NCBI GenBank assembly: GCA_017613735.1 | Contig: JAGADF010000009.1 | Span: 1-64,000 of the forward strand | DNA: 64,000 bases | From: Clostridia bacterium | GTDB lineage: Bacteria > Bacillota > Clostridia > Oscillospirales > Acutalibacteraceae | Direction: 5' to 3' | In this document: piece by piece, positions 42,083-51,000 of the stretch | How the letters are laid out: the number at the start of each line of letters is the position of its first letter | Numbering within the stretch: position 1 is the stretch's first letter | Notes under the pieces: generated by a model | What the model was told of the DNA's origin: nothing | Seen by the model: only the letters and a program-made list of their open reading frames with translations | Database searches by the model: none | Translations under genes and position numbers: made by a program

Positions 42083-44485
42083 TTAATTCATTTTATTCTT
42101 AATCAAAAATCCCAGCACGTTTTTCGCGCTTCTCTGTAATTCCGCCCTTGTCAGACCGCCTTTTTTATATGATTTCTTCGCGGTTTCGTCTGCTTTGAGT
42201 CGGTTGATAAAATGACTGCCGGGCATAAGCACGTCCGCCTGCGCGCGAACTCTGTAGCCGCTTATGAAATTGTTTTCAAAATCAGGGTCTTTCTTTTCCT
42301 GCATCCACCAGTCGGTAATAACTACCGAATCGTAGCCCCAGTCCTTACGGAGAATTGTTGTGCAAAGGTCGTAGTTATAATGGCTGTGAATCGAATTTAT
42401 CATATTGTACGAGGTCATTATAACGTTTGCTTTCGCGTCCTTTACACACATTTCAAAGGGCTTGAGATAGATTTCCCTTAACGCCCTTTCGGTAAGGCGT
42501 GAATCGCTCTTCGTCCTTGATTTTTCCTGATTATTGCAGGCAAAGTGCTTCGGACACGCCGAAACGCCCTGTGACTGAATACCCTCAATAAACGCGCAGC
42601 CCATTTTACCCGAAATTACGGGGTCTTCCGAAAAATATTCGAAGTTTCTTCCGCAAAGGGGATTGCGGTGAATGTTGACGCCGGGGCCTAAAAGAATATC
42701 CGAGCCCTTCATCTTCATTTCACCCGCAACGTCTTTGAAAACGTCCTTTGTCAGCGGGCAGTTCCAGCTTGCCGCGATAGACACTCCCGAGGGCATAAGC
42801 GTAGCGTTTGCCGCAAGTCTTATTCCGCTCGGCCCGTCCGTTGTGATTGCGGCGGGAACGCCCTTTTTACGAAGACTTTCGGTTGTTCCGCCGAATGCGC
42901 CCGCGTTGCCCTTCGCGCCGAACGGCGAATCCATTTTTACGTCGCCTCTGCAAAGCACGTCAAGCTCGTCGACGGTTAACTGCGCGACGAATTCATCAAG
43001 AGAGTTTTTCCCGCTTTTAACGTCCTCAAGCTTGATTCCGATATCGTCCGTAAACGGGATTTCTTCAGGCATTCTTTCAAGTATTCTCTCTTTAAGATTT
43101 ACGCCTGACATACCCGATTTTGCGGGAATGTAATTCATATTTCCGTTTATTACAACGGGCTTGATAATATTGAATTCATCAACTACGGCGCAGGCGTTTT
43201 CACATTGCTTTACAATTTCGGTTTTTGAAAGCCTGAACGAGAAAAAGTATTCCGCGTTTCTTACGCTGTCGCCGCCGAAAATGCGGTATTCGCCGCTTTC
43301 AAGTACGAAGCACGCCTTGTTGCCCGTAAGTCCGACGTCGTCAAACGAAGCCATTTCGTCGGTTGAAAAGCCGATTTTCAACTCTGTTTCTTCGCCGGGC
43401 TCAATAAGCTTTGTCTTTTCAAATGCAATCAGCTGCCTCGACGGCTTGCCGAGTTCACCCTGAGGCGCTTCAAAATAAATCTGCGCGACATACTTACCCG
43501 CAATTTCACCCTTGTTTTTAACCTTAACCTTGACAGTTATATCTTTTCCTGTTTTATTGGCTGAATAAACGGCTTCAAACTCGGTGTATGAAAGTCCGTG
43601 ACCGAACGGGTAAAGGACCTCGTTTTTTCTGAACGTTTCGAAATACCTGTAACCGACGTAAATGTCCTCCGTATAGCAGTTTGCCTTATCGTCGCCGAAA
43701 TCGTTCGCGCTCGGCAGAAATTCGTACTTAAGCGGAACCGTATCGGTAAGATGACCGCTCGGATTAAATCTGCCCCATAGCGCGTCGCGAAGCACTCTTC
43801 CGCCGTCCATGCCTGCGTGCGGAGCAAAAACCGCCGCCTTAATGTTTTCGTTATAATCTGCCGCCGAAAAGTCCATGGGATTTCCGTAATTGAAAACAAC
43901 AACCGTTTTTTTAAAGTATTTGCTTACGTTTTTAAGAAGCTTTTCTTCCCTGTCGCTTAAGAGATAGCTGCCTTTTTTTAGCTCGTTATCTCTGTCCTCG
44001 CCGGCAGCCCTGCCGAAAAGGACTATTGCGATTTCGTTGCTCTTTGAGGCGGTTTCGATAATGTTTTCGGGTATGTCGAATTCCTCATAGCTTAACGGCC
44101 AGGTTCCCCAGGCGAAAGCGGCGGGAATCGGTTTGGATTCGCATTCGTTTTTGTAATAGTAAAAAAGCTTTTTATCGAAATTGAGGTTGTCTTCGTCAAT
44201 CGCTTGCGCAAACGAGACCTTATAAGGCATATTTACGTCGCCGCCCGAGCCGTAGCCGACGCAGAAATAATCGAACTGGACTCTGCCGAAAACGGCAACC
44301 CTTGTTTTTTCGTTGAAAGGCAAAATGCCGTCCTCGTTTTTAAGAATGACAACGCCTTCTTCCGCAAGGCTTCTTGCCTTTTCCTTAAGTCCTTCGAAAA
44401 GCTCTCTGTCGCCGTCGGACATAAGCCCCGTTTCCTGCGCAACCGAGCCCGAAAGCTTACTTTTGATTCTGTTGATTATATTCAT
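42083..44485 (-). CDS. GH3 beta-glycosidase with reversed domain order
   Basis: 800 residues. The alpha/beta-sandwich domain comes first (about 35-330, AEEGVVILKNEDGILPF through GHGLSYTEF), then the fibronectin-like part (330-430), then the TIM barrel (about 500-790) with TTDGPSGIR, LLGPGVNIHRNPLCGRNFEYFSEDP, CPKHFACNNQE and nucleophile D725 in VITDWWM. This reversed layout is known from a few rumen enzymes (Ruminococcus albus, Butyrivibrio). No signal peptide. It has a strong promoter; GCGAGG precedes ATG. Substrate preference is unknown, but the family cuts beta-glucosides. Confidence 0.93.
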   Translation of the reverse strand: MNIINRIKSKLSGSVAQETGLMSDGDRELFEGLKEKARSLAEEGVVILKNEDGILPFNEKTRVAVFGRVQFDYFCVGYGSGGDVNMPYKVSFAQAIDEDNLNFDKKLFYYYKNECESKPIPAAFAWGTWPLSYEEFDIPENIIETASKSNEIAIVLFGRAAGEDRDNELKKGSYLLSDREEKLLKNVSKYFKKTVVVFNYGNPMDFSAADYNENIKAAVFAPHAGMDGGRVLRDALWGRFNPSGHLTDTVPLKYEFLPSANDFGDDKANCYTEDIYVGYRYFETFRKNEVLYPFGHGLSYTEFEAVYSANKTGKDITVKVKVKNKGEIAGKYVAQIYFEAPQGELGKPSRQLIAFEKTKLIEPGEETELKIGFSTDEMASFDDVGLTGNKACFVLESGEYRIFGGDSVRNAEYFFSFRLSKTEIVKQCENACAVVDEFNIIKPVVINGNMNYIPAKSGMSGVNLKERILERMPEEIPFTDDIGIKLEDVKSGKNSLDEFVAQLTVDELDVLCRGDVKMDSPFGAKGNAGAFGGTTESLRKKGVPAAITTDGPSGIRLAANATLMPSGVSIAASWNCPLTKDVFKDVAGEMKMKGSDILLGPGVNIHRNPLCGRNFEYFSEDPVISGKMGCAFIEGIQSQGVSACPKHFACNNQEKSRTKSDSRLTERALREIYLKPFEMCVKDAKANVIMTSYNMINSIHSHYNYDLCTTILRKDWGYDSVVITDWWMQEKKDPDFENNFISGYRVRAQADVLMPGSHFINRLKADETAKKSYKKGGLTRAELQRSAKNVLGFLIKNKMN

Positions 44486-44522
44486 ATATAAAACCTCGCT
44501 TACGTTCTGTCTTCTTTTTTTA

Positions 44523-44551
44523 ATTATCTTAAAAAATCAATAACTTGTCAA
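44523..44551 (-). promoter_or_regulatory. Promoter for reversed GH3
   Basis: Minus strand TTGACA (complement of 44546-44551), 17-nt spacer, GATAAT (complement of 44523-44528). Confidence 0.8.
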
Positions 44552-44606
44552 TACCAATCGAAAATGAAAAAAATACGAAAGTTTTTGAATAAAAAGCCGA
44601 TTTTAC

Positions 44607-44635
44607 TTGTATTTTAAATAAAAATAGTGTAAAAT
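44607..44635 (+). promoter_or_regulatory. Promoter for ireB
   Basis: TTGTAT (44607-44612), 17-nt spacer, TAAAAT (44630-44635). Confidence 0.7.
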
Positions 44636-44675
44636 ACATTGATGAATAGAATTACGGCAAGGGAAGGTGCTGAAA

Positions 44676-44936
44676 ATGGCAACAGATAAAACCATACAGT
44701 TTAAAATCCCCGATAATCACGAAGAGCAGATGAAGATTATTCTTCAGACTGTTTATAACGCTTTGACCGAAAAGGGCTATAATCCTTACAGTCAGATAGT
44801 CGGCTATATTCTTTCCGAAGACCCGACTTATATCACGACTCACAATAACGCCCGCAGCCTCATCCGCCGTATTGACAGGGACGAATTACTTTCCGTGCTT
44901 GTTAAAAACTATCTTAATGAAGGCAGGGAAGACTAA
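44676..44936 (+). CDS. ireB: IreB family regulatory phosphoprotein (DUF965)
   Basis: 86 residues, full family length. The core [20 protein letters not shown], then [26 protein letters not shown] is almost fixed in Bacillota. In Enterococcus IreB is phosphorylated by the PASTA kinase IreK and tunes cephalosporin resistance; here only homology is seen. The ATG 9 bases after GGAAGG is preferred to a GTG three codons upstream. Instead of the common ruvX neighbour, a 95-residue unknown protein follows, coupled by TAATG. Confidence 0.95.
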   Translation: MATDKTIQFKIPDNHEEQMKIILQTVYNALTEKGYNPYSQIVGYILSEDPTYITTHNNARSLIRRIDRDELLSVLVKNYLNEGRED

Positions 44937-45223
44937 TGGCAGAAAAGTTTCTTGAATATAAGGGTAAGCCGCTTGTCCGTCAGGGCAACACGATTTATTA
45001 CGGCAGTATGGCTGACGACTATATCATAATGCTTCAGATTAAATCGCAGAAGCCGCTCGGCGATATCGAGCTTGCCGATAAGGTTGCGGTTCAGCTGATT
45101 TCGACTAACCCAAATCTTACTCCCAAGGAAAGCATAATAAAGACCACCGAAAAGAAAGGTCTTTACGCCGCTATGGATATTGCGGACGTCTGGCTTTCGA
45201 GGGCGCTTGCTCAGAACGAGTAA
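44936..45223 (+). CDS. Conserved small cytoplasmic protein, unknown
   Basis: 95 residues, no membrane helix or Cys motif. It begins [25 protein letters not shown], then IIMLQIKSQKPLGDIELADKVAVQLI, and ends in a helical ADVWLSRALAQNE. I do not recognise a named family. Translation is coupled to ireB by a one-base overlap, which suggests a linked role, and a terminator follows. Confidence 0.8.
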   Translation: MAEKFLEYKGKPLVRQGNTIYYGSMADDYIIMLQIKSQKPLGDIELADKVAVQLISTNPNLTPKESIIKTTEKKGLYAAMDIADVWLSRALAQNE

Positions 45224-45233
45224 TTTTAAAAGA

Positions 45234-45258
45234 AAAAGACCGAAAGGTCTTTTTTTAT
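45234..45258 (+). terminator. Terminator after ireB operon
   Basis: An 8-bp stem AAAAGACC/GGTCTTTT with GAAA tetraloop, then TTTT. Confidence 0.85.
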
Positions 45259-45305
45259 TTCCTTAAATATGTTAAGATATATTTATTAATATACGGAGAA
45301 GAAAT

Positions 45306-45968
45306 ATGTCAAACAAATTTGATTTTGCGTTTTTTGATTTTGACGGAACAATTGCCGATACGAAAGAGGGCATTTTCAACTGTCTTAAATATGCTTTTAA
45401 TAAGGTCGGCCTTCCCGTTCCGCCCGACAGCGAGCTTTATAAAATGATTGGCCCGCCTCTGAGCGAGGGATTTCACGACGTTTTCGGATTTGAGGGCGAG
45501 GACGTCGACCTTATGATTGAAAAATACCGCGAGCGTTACCGCGCGGGCGGTATGTTTGAATGCACGCCCTACGAGGGTATTGAAGACACGTTAAGACAGT
45601 TAAAGTCAAACGGCGTTTCGCTTTCGGTCGCTTCGTCGAAGCCTCTTCCTTTTACCACGAAGCTTCTTGAAAAATTCGGTCTGAAAGGTTATTTCGATTA
45701 CCTTTCCTGTCCGCCCGTTGACGCTGTCCATATGTCAAAAACCGATATTGTCAATCAGGCTCTTGAAATGAACGGCATTACCGATAAAAGCAGGGCGGTA
45801 ATGGTCGGCGACAGATTTTACGATATTGTCGGCGCAAAGGAAGCGGGCATTCCCGTAATAGCCGTTCTTTACGGTTTCGGCGACGAGGATGAGTTTAAAA
45901 GGTACGGCGCCGATTTTATTGCCGAAACGCCTGAAAGCATTGTAAGAATTATATCAGGAGAAAAATAG
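45306..45968 (+). CDS. HAD family phosphatase (Gph-like)
   Basis: 220 residues. Haloacid-dehalogenase-type phosphatase with motif I FDFDGTIADT (nucleophile Asp near residue 11), helical cap (about 17-85), motif II SVASSKP, motif III Lys in the KTDIV region and motif IV GDRFYDIVGAKEAGI. It resembles phosphoglycolate phosphatases and pyrophosphatase PpaX; the substrate cannot be fixed from sequence. GGAG precedes ATG. rarA begins one base after its stop, so they are co-transcribed with the next genes. Confidence 0.9.
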   Translation: MSNKFDFAFFDFDGTIADTKEGIFNCLKYAFNKVGLPVPPDSELYKMIGPPLSEGFHDVFGFEGEDVDLMIEKYRERYRAGGMFECTPYEGIEDTLRQLKSNGVSLSVASSKPLPFTTKLLEKFGLKGYFDYLSCPPVDAVHMSKTDIVNQALEMNGITDKSRAVMVGDRFYDIVGAKEAGIPVIAVLYGFGDEDEFKRYGADFIAETPESIVRIISGEK

Positions 45969-45969
45969 T

Positions 45970-47244
45970 ATGTCTTCACCTTTAGCGGACAGAATTCGCC
46001 CCGAAAAAATTGAAGATATAGTCGGTCAGACTCATCTGTTAGGCGAGGGGAAACCCCTTCGCAATATTATCGAGTCCGGAATACTGCCGAATATGATTTT
46101 CTACGGTCCTTCGGGCACGGGCAAAACCACGCTCGCAAGAATAATTGCGAATACGACCAACCGTAAGCTCCATAAACTCAACGGCACCTCGGCTTCCATT
46201 TCCGATATACGCGACGTAGTAAGCGAAATCAATACGCTCGAAGCGCCAAACGGTATTCTTTTATATCTTGACGAAATTCAGTATTTCAATAAAAAGCAGC
46301 AGCAGTCGCTTCTCGAATACATTGAAAACGGCGATATTACGCTTATCGCTTCGACCACGGAAAACCCGTATTTCTATGTCTATTCTGCGGTGCTGAGCCG
46401 TTCAACTGTATTTGAATTCAAGGCGATTACCGCGAAAGAAATCGAGCCTGCGGTTGAACGCGGCTATAAGATGCTTGAAAAAGAGCTTGACGAGAAATTC
46501 AAACTTGACGACGGCGTTATTGAAGATATTTCCGTCGCGTCGGGCGGCGACGTCAGAAAAGCCCTTAACTTTGTCGAGCTTTCCGTTCTCGGCGCGAAAA
46601 CTCCCGAAAAGGGCAAAAAAAGACATATAACCCTTGACTCGGTCGCCGAAATTACGCAGAAAAACTCTTTCCGCTATGACAGGGTAGGCGACGAGCATTA
46701 CGACATTCTTTCCGCTTTCCAGAAATCAATGCGCGGCTCCGACGCGAACGCGGCTCTTCACTACCTTGCGCGGCTTCTTGAGGCGGGCGATTTGCCCTCT
46801 GCGACAAGGCGGCTTATGGTCTGCGCGTGTGAGGACGTAGGTCTTGCCTATCCCCAGATAATCCCGATAGTCAAGGCGGCGGTTGACGCGGCGTTTATGG
46901 TTGGGCTCCCAGAAGCGAGAATACCTCTTGCCGACGCGGTCGTGCTTGTGTGCAATTCCCCGAAGTCGAATTCGGCTTATATGGCGTATGAGGCGGCGGC
47001 TTCCGACATTCAGAAAGGCAATTACGGGCGTATTCCCCGTCAGCTGCAGAACAAGCATTTTGACGGTGAGGACAACCCGAATAAAGGGCAGTTTTATCTG
47101 TATCCCCACGATTTTGAAAATCACTGGACTTATCAGCAGTATCTGCCCGATAATTTAAAGGACAAAAAATATTATACCTACGGCGACAATAAAAATGAAA
47201 AAGCCGCCGAGGAGTATTGGAAGAAGATAAAAGGAGAAAAGTGA
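45970..47244 (+). CDS. rarA: Replication-associated recombination protein RarA (MgsA)
   Basis: 424 residues, AAA+ ATPase of the clamp-loader type that acts at stalled replication forks. It starts with PLADRIRPEKIEDIVGQTHLLGEGKPL, Walker A GPSGTGKTT at residues 46-54, Walker B LYLDEIQYFNKKQQQSLL (most relatives have DEIHRFNK), sensor 1 IASTTENP, and the C-terminal tetramer domain with DPNAALHYLARLLEAGDLPSA-like and RLMVCACEDVGLAYP. Its TGA overlaps the ATG of the dCMP deaminase gene. Confidence 0.95.
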   Translation: MSSPLADRIRPEKIEDIVGQTHLLGEGKPLRNIIESGILPNMIFYGPSGTGKTTLARIIANTTNRKLHKLNGTSASISDIRDVVSEINTLEAPNGILLYLDEIQYFNKKQQQSLLEYIENGDITLIASTTENPYFYVYSAVLSRSTVFEFKAITAKEIEPAVERGYKMLEKELDEKFKLDDGVIEDISVASGGDVRKALNFVELSVLGAKTPEKGKKRHITLDSVAEITQKNSFRYDRVGDEHYDILSAFQKSMRGSDANAALHYLARLLEAGDLPSATRRLMVCACEDVGLAYPQIIPIVKAAVDAAFMVGLPEARIPLADAVVLVCNSPKSNSAYMAYEAAASDIQKGNYGRIPRQLQNKHFDGEDNPNKGQFYLYPHDFENHWTYQQYLPDNLKDKKYYTYGDNKNEKAAEEYWKKIKGEK

Positions 47245-47741
47245 TGAAAAGAGATAACTACATAAGCTGGGACGAATACTTTATGGGTATCGCAATGCTT
47301 TCCGCAAACCGCAGCAAGGACCCGAACACTCAGGTCGGAGCCTGTATTGTGGATGGCAACAATAAGATTATGTCGGTCGGATACAACGGTCTTCCCATCG
47401 GCTGCGATGACGACGATTTTCCGTGGGAAAGGTCTGCCGACAGCGATTACGATACCAAGTACCCTTATGTCTGTCACGCGGAGCTTAACGCTATACTCAA
47501 TCACTCGGGCCCGAGTCTTCAGGGCTGTAAGATTTACGTCGCTCTTTTCCCGTGCAACGAATGCGCGAAGGCTATAATCCAGTCGGGCATTAAGGAGGTT
47601 ATTTATCTTTCCGATAAATACGCCGATACCGTCGGCACAAGGGCTTCCAAAAGGATGTTCGACGCGTCGGGCGTCAAGTATACAAAGCTCAGGGGCACGC
47701 ATGATACGCTGACTTTATCGTTTAAGGAAGAGGACGTATAA
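47244..47741 (+). CDS. dCMP deaminase
   Basis: 165 residues. It turns dCMP into dUMP, which feeds ThyA (encoded at 16736). Zinc site: H78-A-E80 in CHAELNA, and C104/C107 in PCNECAK. The N-terminal WDEYFMGIAMLSANRSKDPNTQVGACIV is typical of the family shared with ComEB. The ATG overlapping the rarA stop, with AAAGGAG upstream, is the right start. Its TAA overlaps the ATG of the GH27 gene. Confidence 0.94.
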   Translation: MKRDNYISWDEYFMGIAMLSANRSKDPNTQVGACIVDGNNKIMSVGYNGLPIGCDDDDFPWERSADSDYDTKYPYVCHAELNAILNHSGPSLQGCKIYVALFPCNECAKAIIQSGIKEVIYLSDKYADTVGTRASKRMFDASGVKYTKLRGTHDTLTLSFKEEDV

Positions 47742-49027
47742 TGAATAAGTTTCAAATTGCCAAAACTCCGCCTATGGGCTGGAACAGCTGGGACTGCTAC
47801 GGTGCGGCTGTAACCGAGGAACAGCTTCTCGCGAACGCCGATTACGTAGCGAAAAACCTTAAATCTCACGGCTTTGAATACATTGTCTGCGATATTCAGT
47901 GGTACGAGCCCGAGGCTAAATCAAATGTCTATAACCCGTTTGCGCCGCTTTCGATGGATAAGTACTCGCGCCTTATTCCCGCCGTGAACCGTTTCCCGTC
48001 AAGCAAGGGCGGAAAGGGTTTTAAACCTATTGCCGATAAAATTCACGCTATGGGGCTTAAATTCGGCATTCACATTATGCGCGGAATTCCCCGTCAGGCG
48101 GTTCATAAGGACACGCCGATACTCGGCACCGAGGTTACCGCAAGACAGATTGCAAAGGAGTATTCGCTCTGCCCGTGGAATACCGATATGTACGGCGTAA
48201 ATCCAAAGGCCGACGGCGCGAGGGAGTACTATCAGTCGCTTGTCGATTTATATGCGTCGTGGGGCGTTGATTTCATAAAGTGCGACGATATCTGCAATAC
48301 CGAATTCAATAAGGAAAATCCTTACAGTGCGAAGGATGAAATTGAGCTTCTGCGTTCCTGCCTTGACAGGTGCGAGCGTGAAATAGTATTAAGTCTTTCG
48401 CCCGGTCCCGCGCCGCTTGATTTTGCCGTTCATCTCAGTCAGAATGCGAATATGTGGCGGCTTACGGGCGACTTCTGGGATAGCTGGGATAAGCTTAAGG
48501 CGATGTTCGAGCGCACTTCCAAATGGTACGAATACGTTAAGGAAAGCTGCTGGCCCGACTGCGATATGCTGCCTCTGGGCAGGCTAGCAAAGAACGCTTC
48601 GTATGAGGGCGAAAAGGACAGATATACAAAGTTTACAACCGACGAGCAGGTTACGTTGATGAACCTGTGGTGCATTTTCCGTTCGCCGTTGATGCTCGGC
48701 GGCGAGCTCAACGAAAACACCGACTGGGATTTGTGGCTTATAACAAACGACGAGGTGCTTTCGGCGAATATTAAGGGAAGCAATCCGCGCCCGCTTTCGT
48801 ATGATGAGCATGAAGCAGTCTGGGTAAGCGACGGCGACGGCTGTAAATACCTTGCTCTTTTCAATCTCTCCGACGAAGAGAAAACCGTTTCGGTCGAAAC
48901 AAAGCAGACGGGGATTGAAAGCCCCGACGTCCGCGACCTCTGGCTTCATAAGGATTTGGGAACCGTGAAAAAGAAAATCAAGGTTCCGCTTAAACCTCAC
49001 GCGAGCGTAATGTATAAACTCAAATAA
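47741..49027 (+). CDS. GH27 alpha-galactosidase
   Basis: 428 residues. It releases alpha-linked galactose (or beta-L-arabinopyranose in some members). Seen: PPMGWNSWDCYGAAVTEEQL at the start, VCDIQWYEPEA, GLKFGIHIMRG, nucleophile D182 in DFIKCDDIC, and the acid/base region RLTGDFWDSWDKL. The C-terminal ~100 residues are the antiparallel beta domain. No signal peptide. Its gene starts within the last base of the dCMP deaminase gene, an odd operon partner, and ends before a hairpin. Confidence 0.93.
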   Translation: MNKFQIAKTPPMGWNSWDCYGAAVTEEQLLANADYVAKNLKSHGFEYIVCDIQWYEPEAKSNVYNPFAPLSMDKYSRLIPAVNRFPSSKGGKGFKPIADKIHAMGLKFGIHIMRGIPRQAVHKDTPILGTEVTARQIAKEYSLCPWNTDMYGVNPKADGAREYYQSLVDLYASWGVDFIKCDDICNTEFNKENPYSAKDEIELLRSCLDRCEREIVLSLSPGPAPLDFAVHLSQNANMWRLTGDFWDSWDKLKAMFERTSKWYEYVKESCWPDCDMLPLGRLAKNASYEGEKDRYTKFTTDEQVTLMNLWCIFRSPLMLGGELNENTDWDLWLITNDEVLSANIKGSNPRPLSYDEHEAVWVSDGDGCKYLALFNLSDEEKTVSVETKQTGIESPDVRDLWLHKDLGTVKKKIKVPLKPHASVMYKLK

Positions 49028-49034
49028 GTAAAAT

Positions 49035-49075
49035 AATTCCTCTCCTTGAATATAATAAAAGGGGAGGAGTTTTTT
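49035..49075 (+). promoter_or_regulatory. Hairpin that hides the ylmC ribosome site
   Basis: 49035-49047 pairs with 49059-49071 over 13 bp (two G-U), loop 11 nt. The 3' arm contains the whole AGGGGAGGAG ribosome site, and six T run from 49070 to the ATG at 49076. It can act as a GH27 terminator and, in any read-through message, as a block on ylmC translation. Confidence 0.7.
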
Positions 49076-49366
49076 ATGAATTGCTGTATCAACGATTTAA
49101 CGAGAAAGGAAGTAGTCAATATCAGAAACGGCAACAGCCTTGGCAATATCGGCGACGTCGAGGTCAATACCCGCACGGGCCAGCTTGTTGCCATAGTTCT
49201 TTATCCGAGAAGGCTTATGCCGTTTTTTCAGAAATGCGAAGAATTCAGAATCTGCTGGGAGGACATTAAAGTAATAGGCGACGATACTGTGCTTGTCGAC
49301 GTTGACGACTGCCGCTTTTTCCCGCAGGAAACCGGCAGGCAGGGCTTCGACTTATTCCGCCGTTAA
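49076..49366 (+). CDS. ylmC: YlmC/YmxH family PRC-barrel protein
   Basis: 96 residues. Single PRC-barrel domain: INDLTRKEVVNIRNGNSLGNIGDVEVNTRTGQLVAIVLY, then a middle stretch and the WEDIKVIGDDTVLVD close. Relatives are found in spore-forming Bacillota and are linked to sporulation. Its presence hints that the organism belongs to a spore-forming lineage. The start is the ATG after GGGGAGGAG; that site is buried in a hairpin. The C-terminal ~20 residues (PQETGRQGFDLFRR) extend past the barrel. Confidence 0.88.
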   Translation: MNCCINDLTRKEVVNIRNGNSLGNIGDVEVNTRTGQLVAIVLYPRRLMPFFQKCEEFRICWEDIKVIGDDTVLVDVDDCRFFPQETGRQGFDLFRR

Positions 49367-49448
49367 ATGACAAAATACCGCTTTATTTTTATATAAAAAT
49401 ATGCTAAAATAATAAATGAAAATACCTTTTTAAAAAGGGGAAGAAAAG

Positions 49449-50987
49449 ATGAAGATTTTTTCAAAGAATCAGATAAGACAGATTGAAGAAAACGGCTTTA
49501 ACGAGGGCATACCGTCTCTTCGTATGATGGAGAATGCGGGAGCCGCAACGGCAAAGTGCATAAGGGAGAATTTTCCCGAAAGCGAGTATAAATATGTTGC
49601 GGTAGTCTGCGGCAAGGGTAAAAACGGCGGCGACGGTTTCGTAATAGCGAGAAAATTAAGCGAGACCGGTTATAAAACCGCGGTTGTTCTCACTCACGGC
49701 AAGCCCGTAAACGACGAAAGCGCCGAAATGCTTGCGCGACTTCGCGATTTGCCCGTTACCGTTCTCGATATGGATTCCGATACCGAAAAATGCGCTAAAG
49801 TTATAAGCGGTGTTGACCTTATTGTCGACGCCGTTTTCGGCATAGGATTTTCCGGACAGGCGGATAAAAACACTGCTCTTATCTTTAAACTTATGAATTC
49901 CGCAAAGGCTAAAAGATTTTCCGTCGATATTCCAAGCGGAATTGACGCCGACAGTCAGTTTGTCGATTCGGTCTGCGTCAGGGCGGATATGACCGCTACG
50001 CCCATAGGCCTTAAAAGGGCTCAGGTGCTTTATCCCGCGGCTGAATACTGCGGCGAAATAAAGCTCATAAATATCGGGCTTCCTCCCGTTTGTTATTCGA
50101 ATATCAGGGAAGAAATGTATACTCTCGAAAAGGATGAAATAGCGTCTTTGTTCAGACCGAGAAATCCCGTTTCGAATAAGGGCGACTACGGCAGGGTTCT
50201 TATCTTCGCGGGCAGTTTTGAAATGCCCGGCGCTGCCGTAATGGCGGCAAAGGCCGCCGTAAACTCTGGCGCGGGGCTTGTGACTCTCGCTTTTCCCGAC
50301 AAGGCTTACGGCGCGATTTCACCGAATGTTACCGAATGTGTTCTTCTCCCGCTTAATTCCAACGAAAGCGGACGGTTTTCAATGTCGGGCTTTGAAAAGG
50401 CGAGGGAGAAAATTGAAAAAGCCGACGTTATTCTCATAGGCTGCGGCATAGGTCAGGATTTTGACACTAAAGAATTTGTAAAATCGGTTCTTAAAGAGGC
50501 GAAATGCCCCGTAATAGTTGACGCCGACGGAATAAACATACTCTCGTCCGACATAGATATTTTAAAGGAAGTAACGGCTCAGCTTGTAATCACTCCGCAT
50601 CCGGGCGAGGCGGCAAGGCTTCTCGATACGGACACTCTGCTCATTCAGTCCTCAAGGCTTGAAAGTGTAAGACGCCTCTGCGAAAAAACGAACGCATGCG
50701 TTGTCCTTAAAGGTTCGGGCACGCTTGTCCTCGGTCTTAACGAGGACACGGCATATCTTAACACTCCCGGCAACGCGGGTATGGCTGTGGGCGGCAGCGG
50801 CGACGTCCTTTCGGGCATTATCGCTTCGTTTATCGGTCAGAAGATACCTCTTGCCGACGCGGCAAGAGCCGCGGTTTACGTTCATTCGCTCGCGGGCGAC
50901 GAGGTAAGCGAAAAGTATTCGCAAATGGGAACAACTCCGCTTAAAATTATTGAACAGCTCCCCGTTACTCTTAAACAGTTTGAGTAA
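49449..50987 (+). CDS. nnr: Bifunctional NAD(P)H-hydrate epimerase/dehydratase
   Basis: 512 residues. It repairs hydrated NAD(P)H. The N-terminal YjeF epimerase half (about 1-215) has MRKNQI-like start, MMENAGAATAKCI, CGKGKNGGDGFVIAR and DAVFGIGFSGQ. The C-terminal ADP-dependent dehydratase half (about 230-505) has KGDYGRVLIFAGS, DADGINIL, ITPHPGEAARLL and the catalytic GGSGDVLSGI. AAGGGGAAG precedes ATG. A small lipoprotein and a HAD gene follow closely. Confidence 0.95.
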   Translation: MKIFSKNQIRQIEENGFNEGIPSLRMMENAGAATAKCIRENFPESEYKYVAVVCGKGKNGGDGFVIARKLSETGYKTAVVLTHGKPVNDESAEMLARLRDLPVTVLDMDSDTEKCAKVISGVDLIVDAVFGIGFSGQADKNTALIFKLMNSAKAKRFSVDIPSGIDADSQFVDSVCVRADMTATPIGLKRAQVLYPAAEYCGEIKLINIGLPPVCYSNIREEMYTLEKDEIASLFRPRNPVSNKGDYGRVLIFAGSFEMPGAAVMAAKAAVNSGAGLVTLAFPDKAYGAISPNVTECVLLPLNSNESGRFSMSGFEKAREKIEKADVILIGCGIGQDFDTKEFVKSVLKEAKCPVIVDADGINILSSDIDILKEVTAQLVITPHPGEAARLLDTDTLLIQSSRLESVRRLCEKTNACVVLKGSGTLVLGLNEDTAYLNTPGNAGMAVGGSGDVLSGIIASFIGQKIPLADAARAAVYVHSLAGDEVSEKYSQMGTTPLKIIEQLPVTLKQFE

Positions 50988-51000
50988 AAGGGTGATTTAA

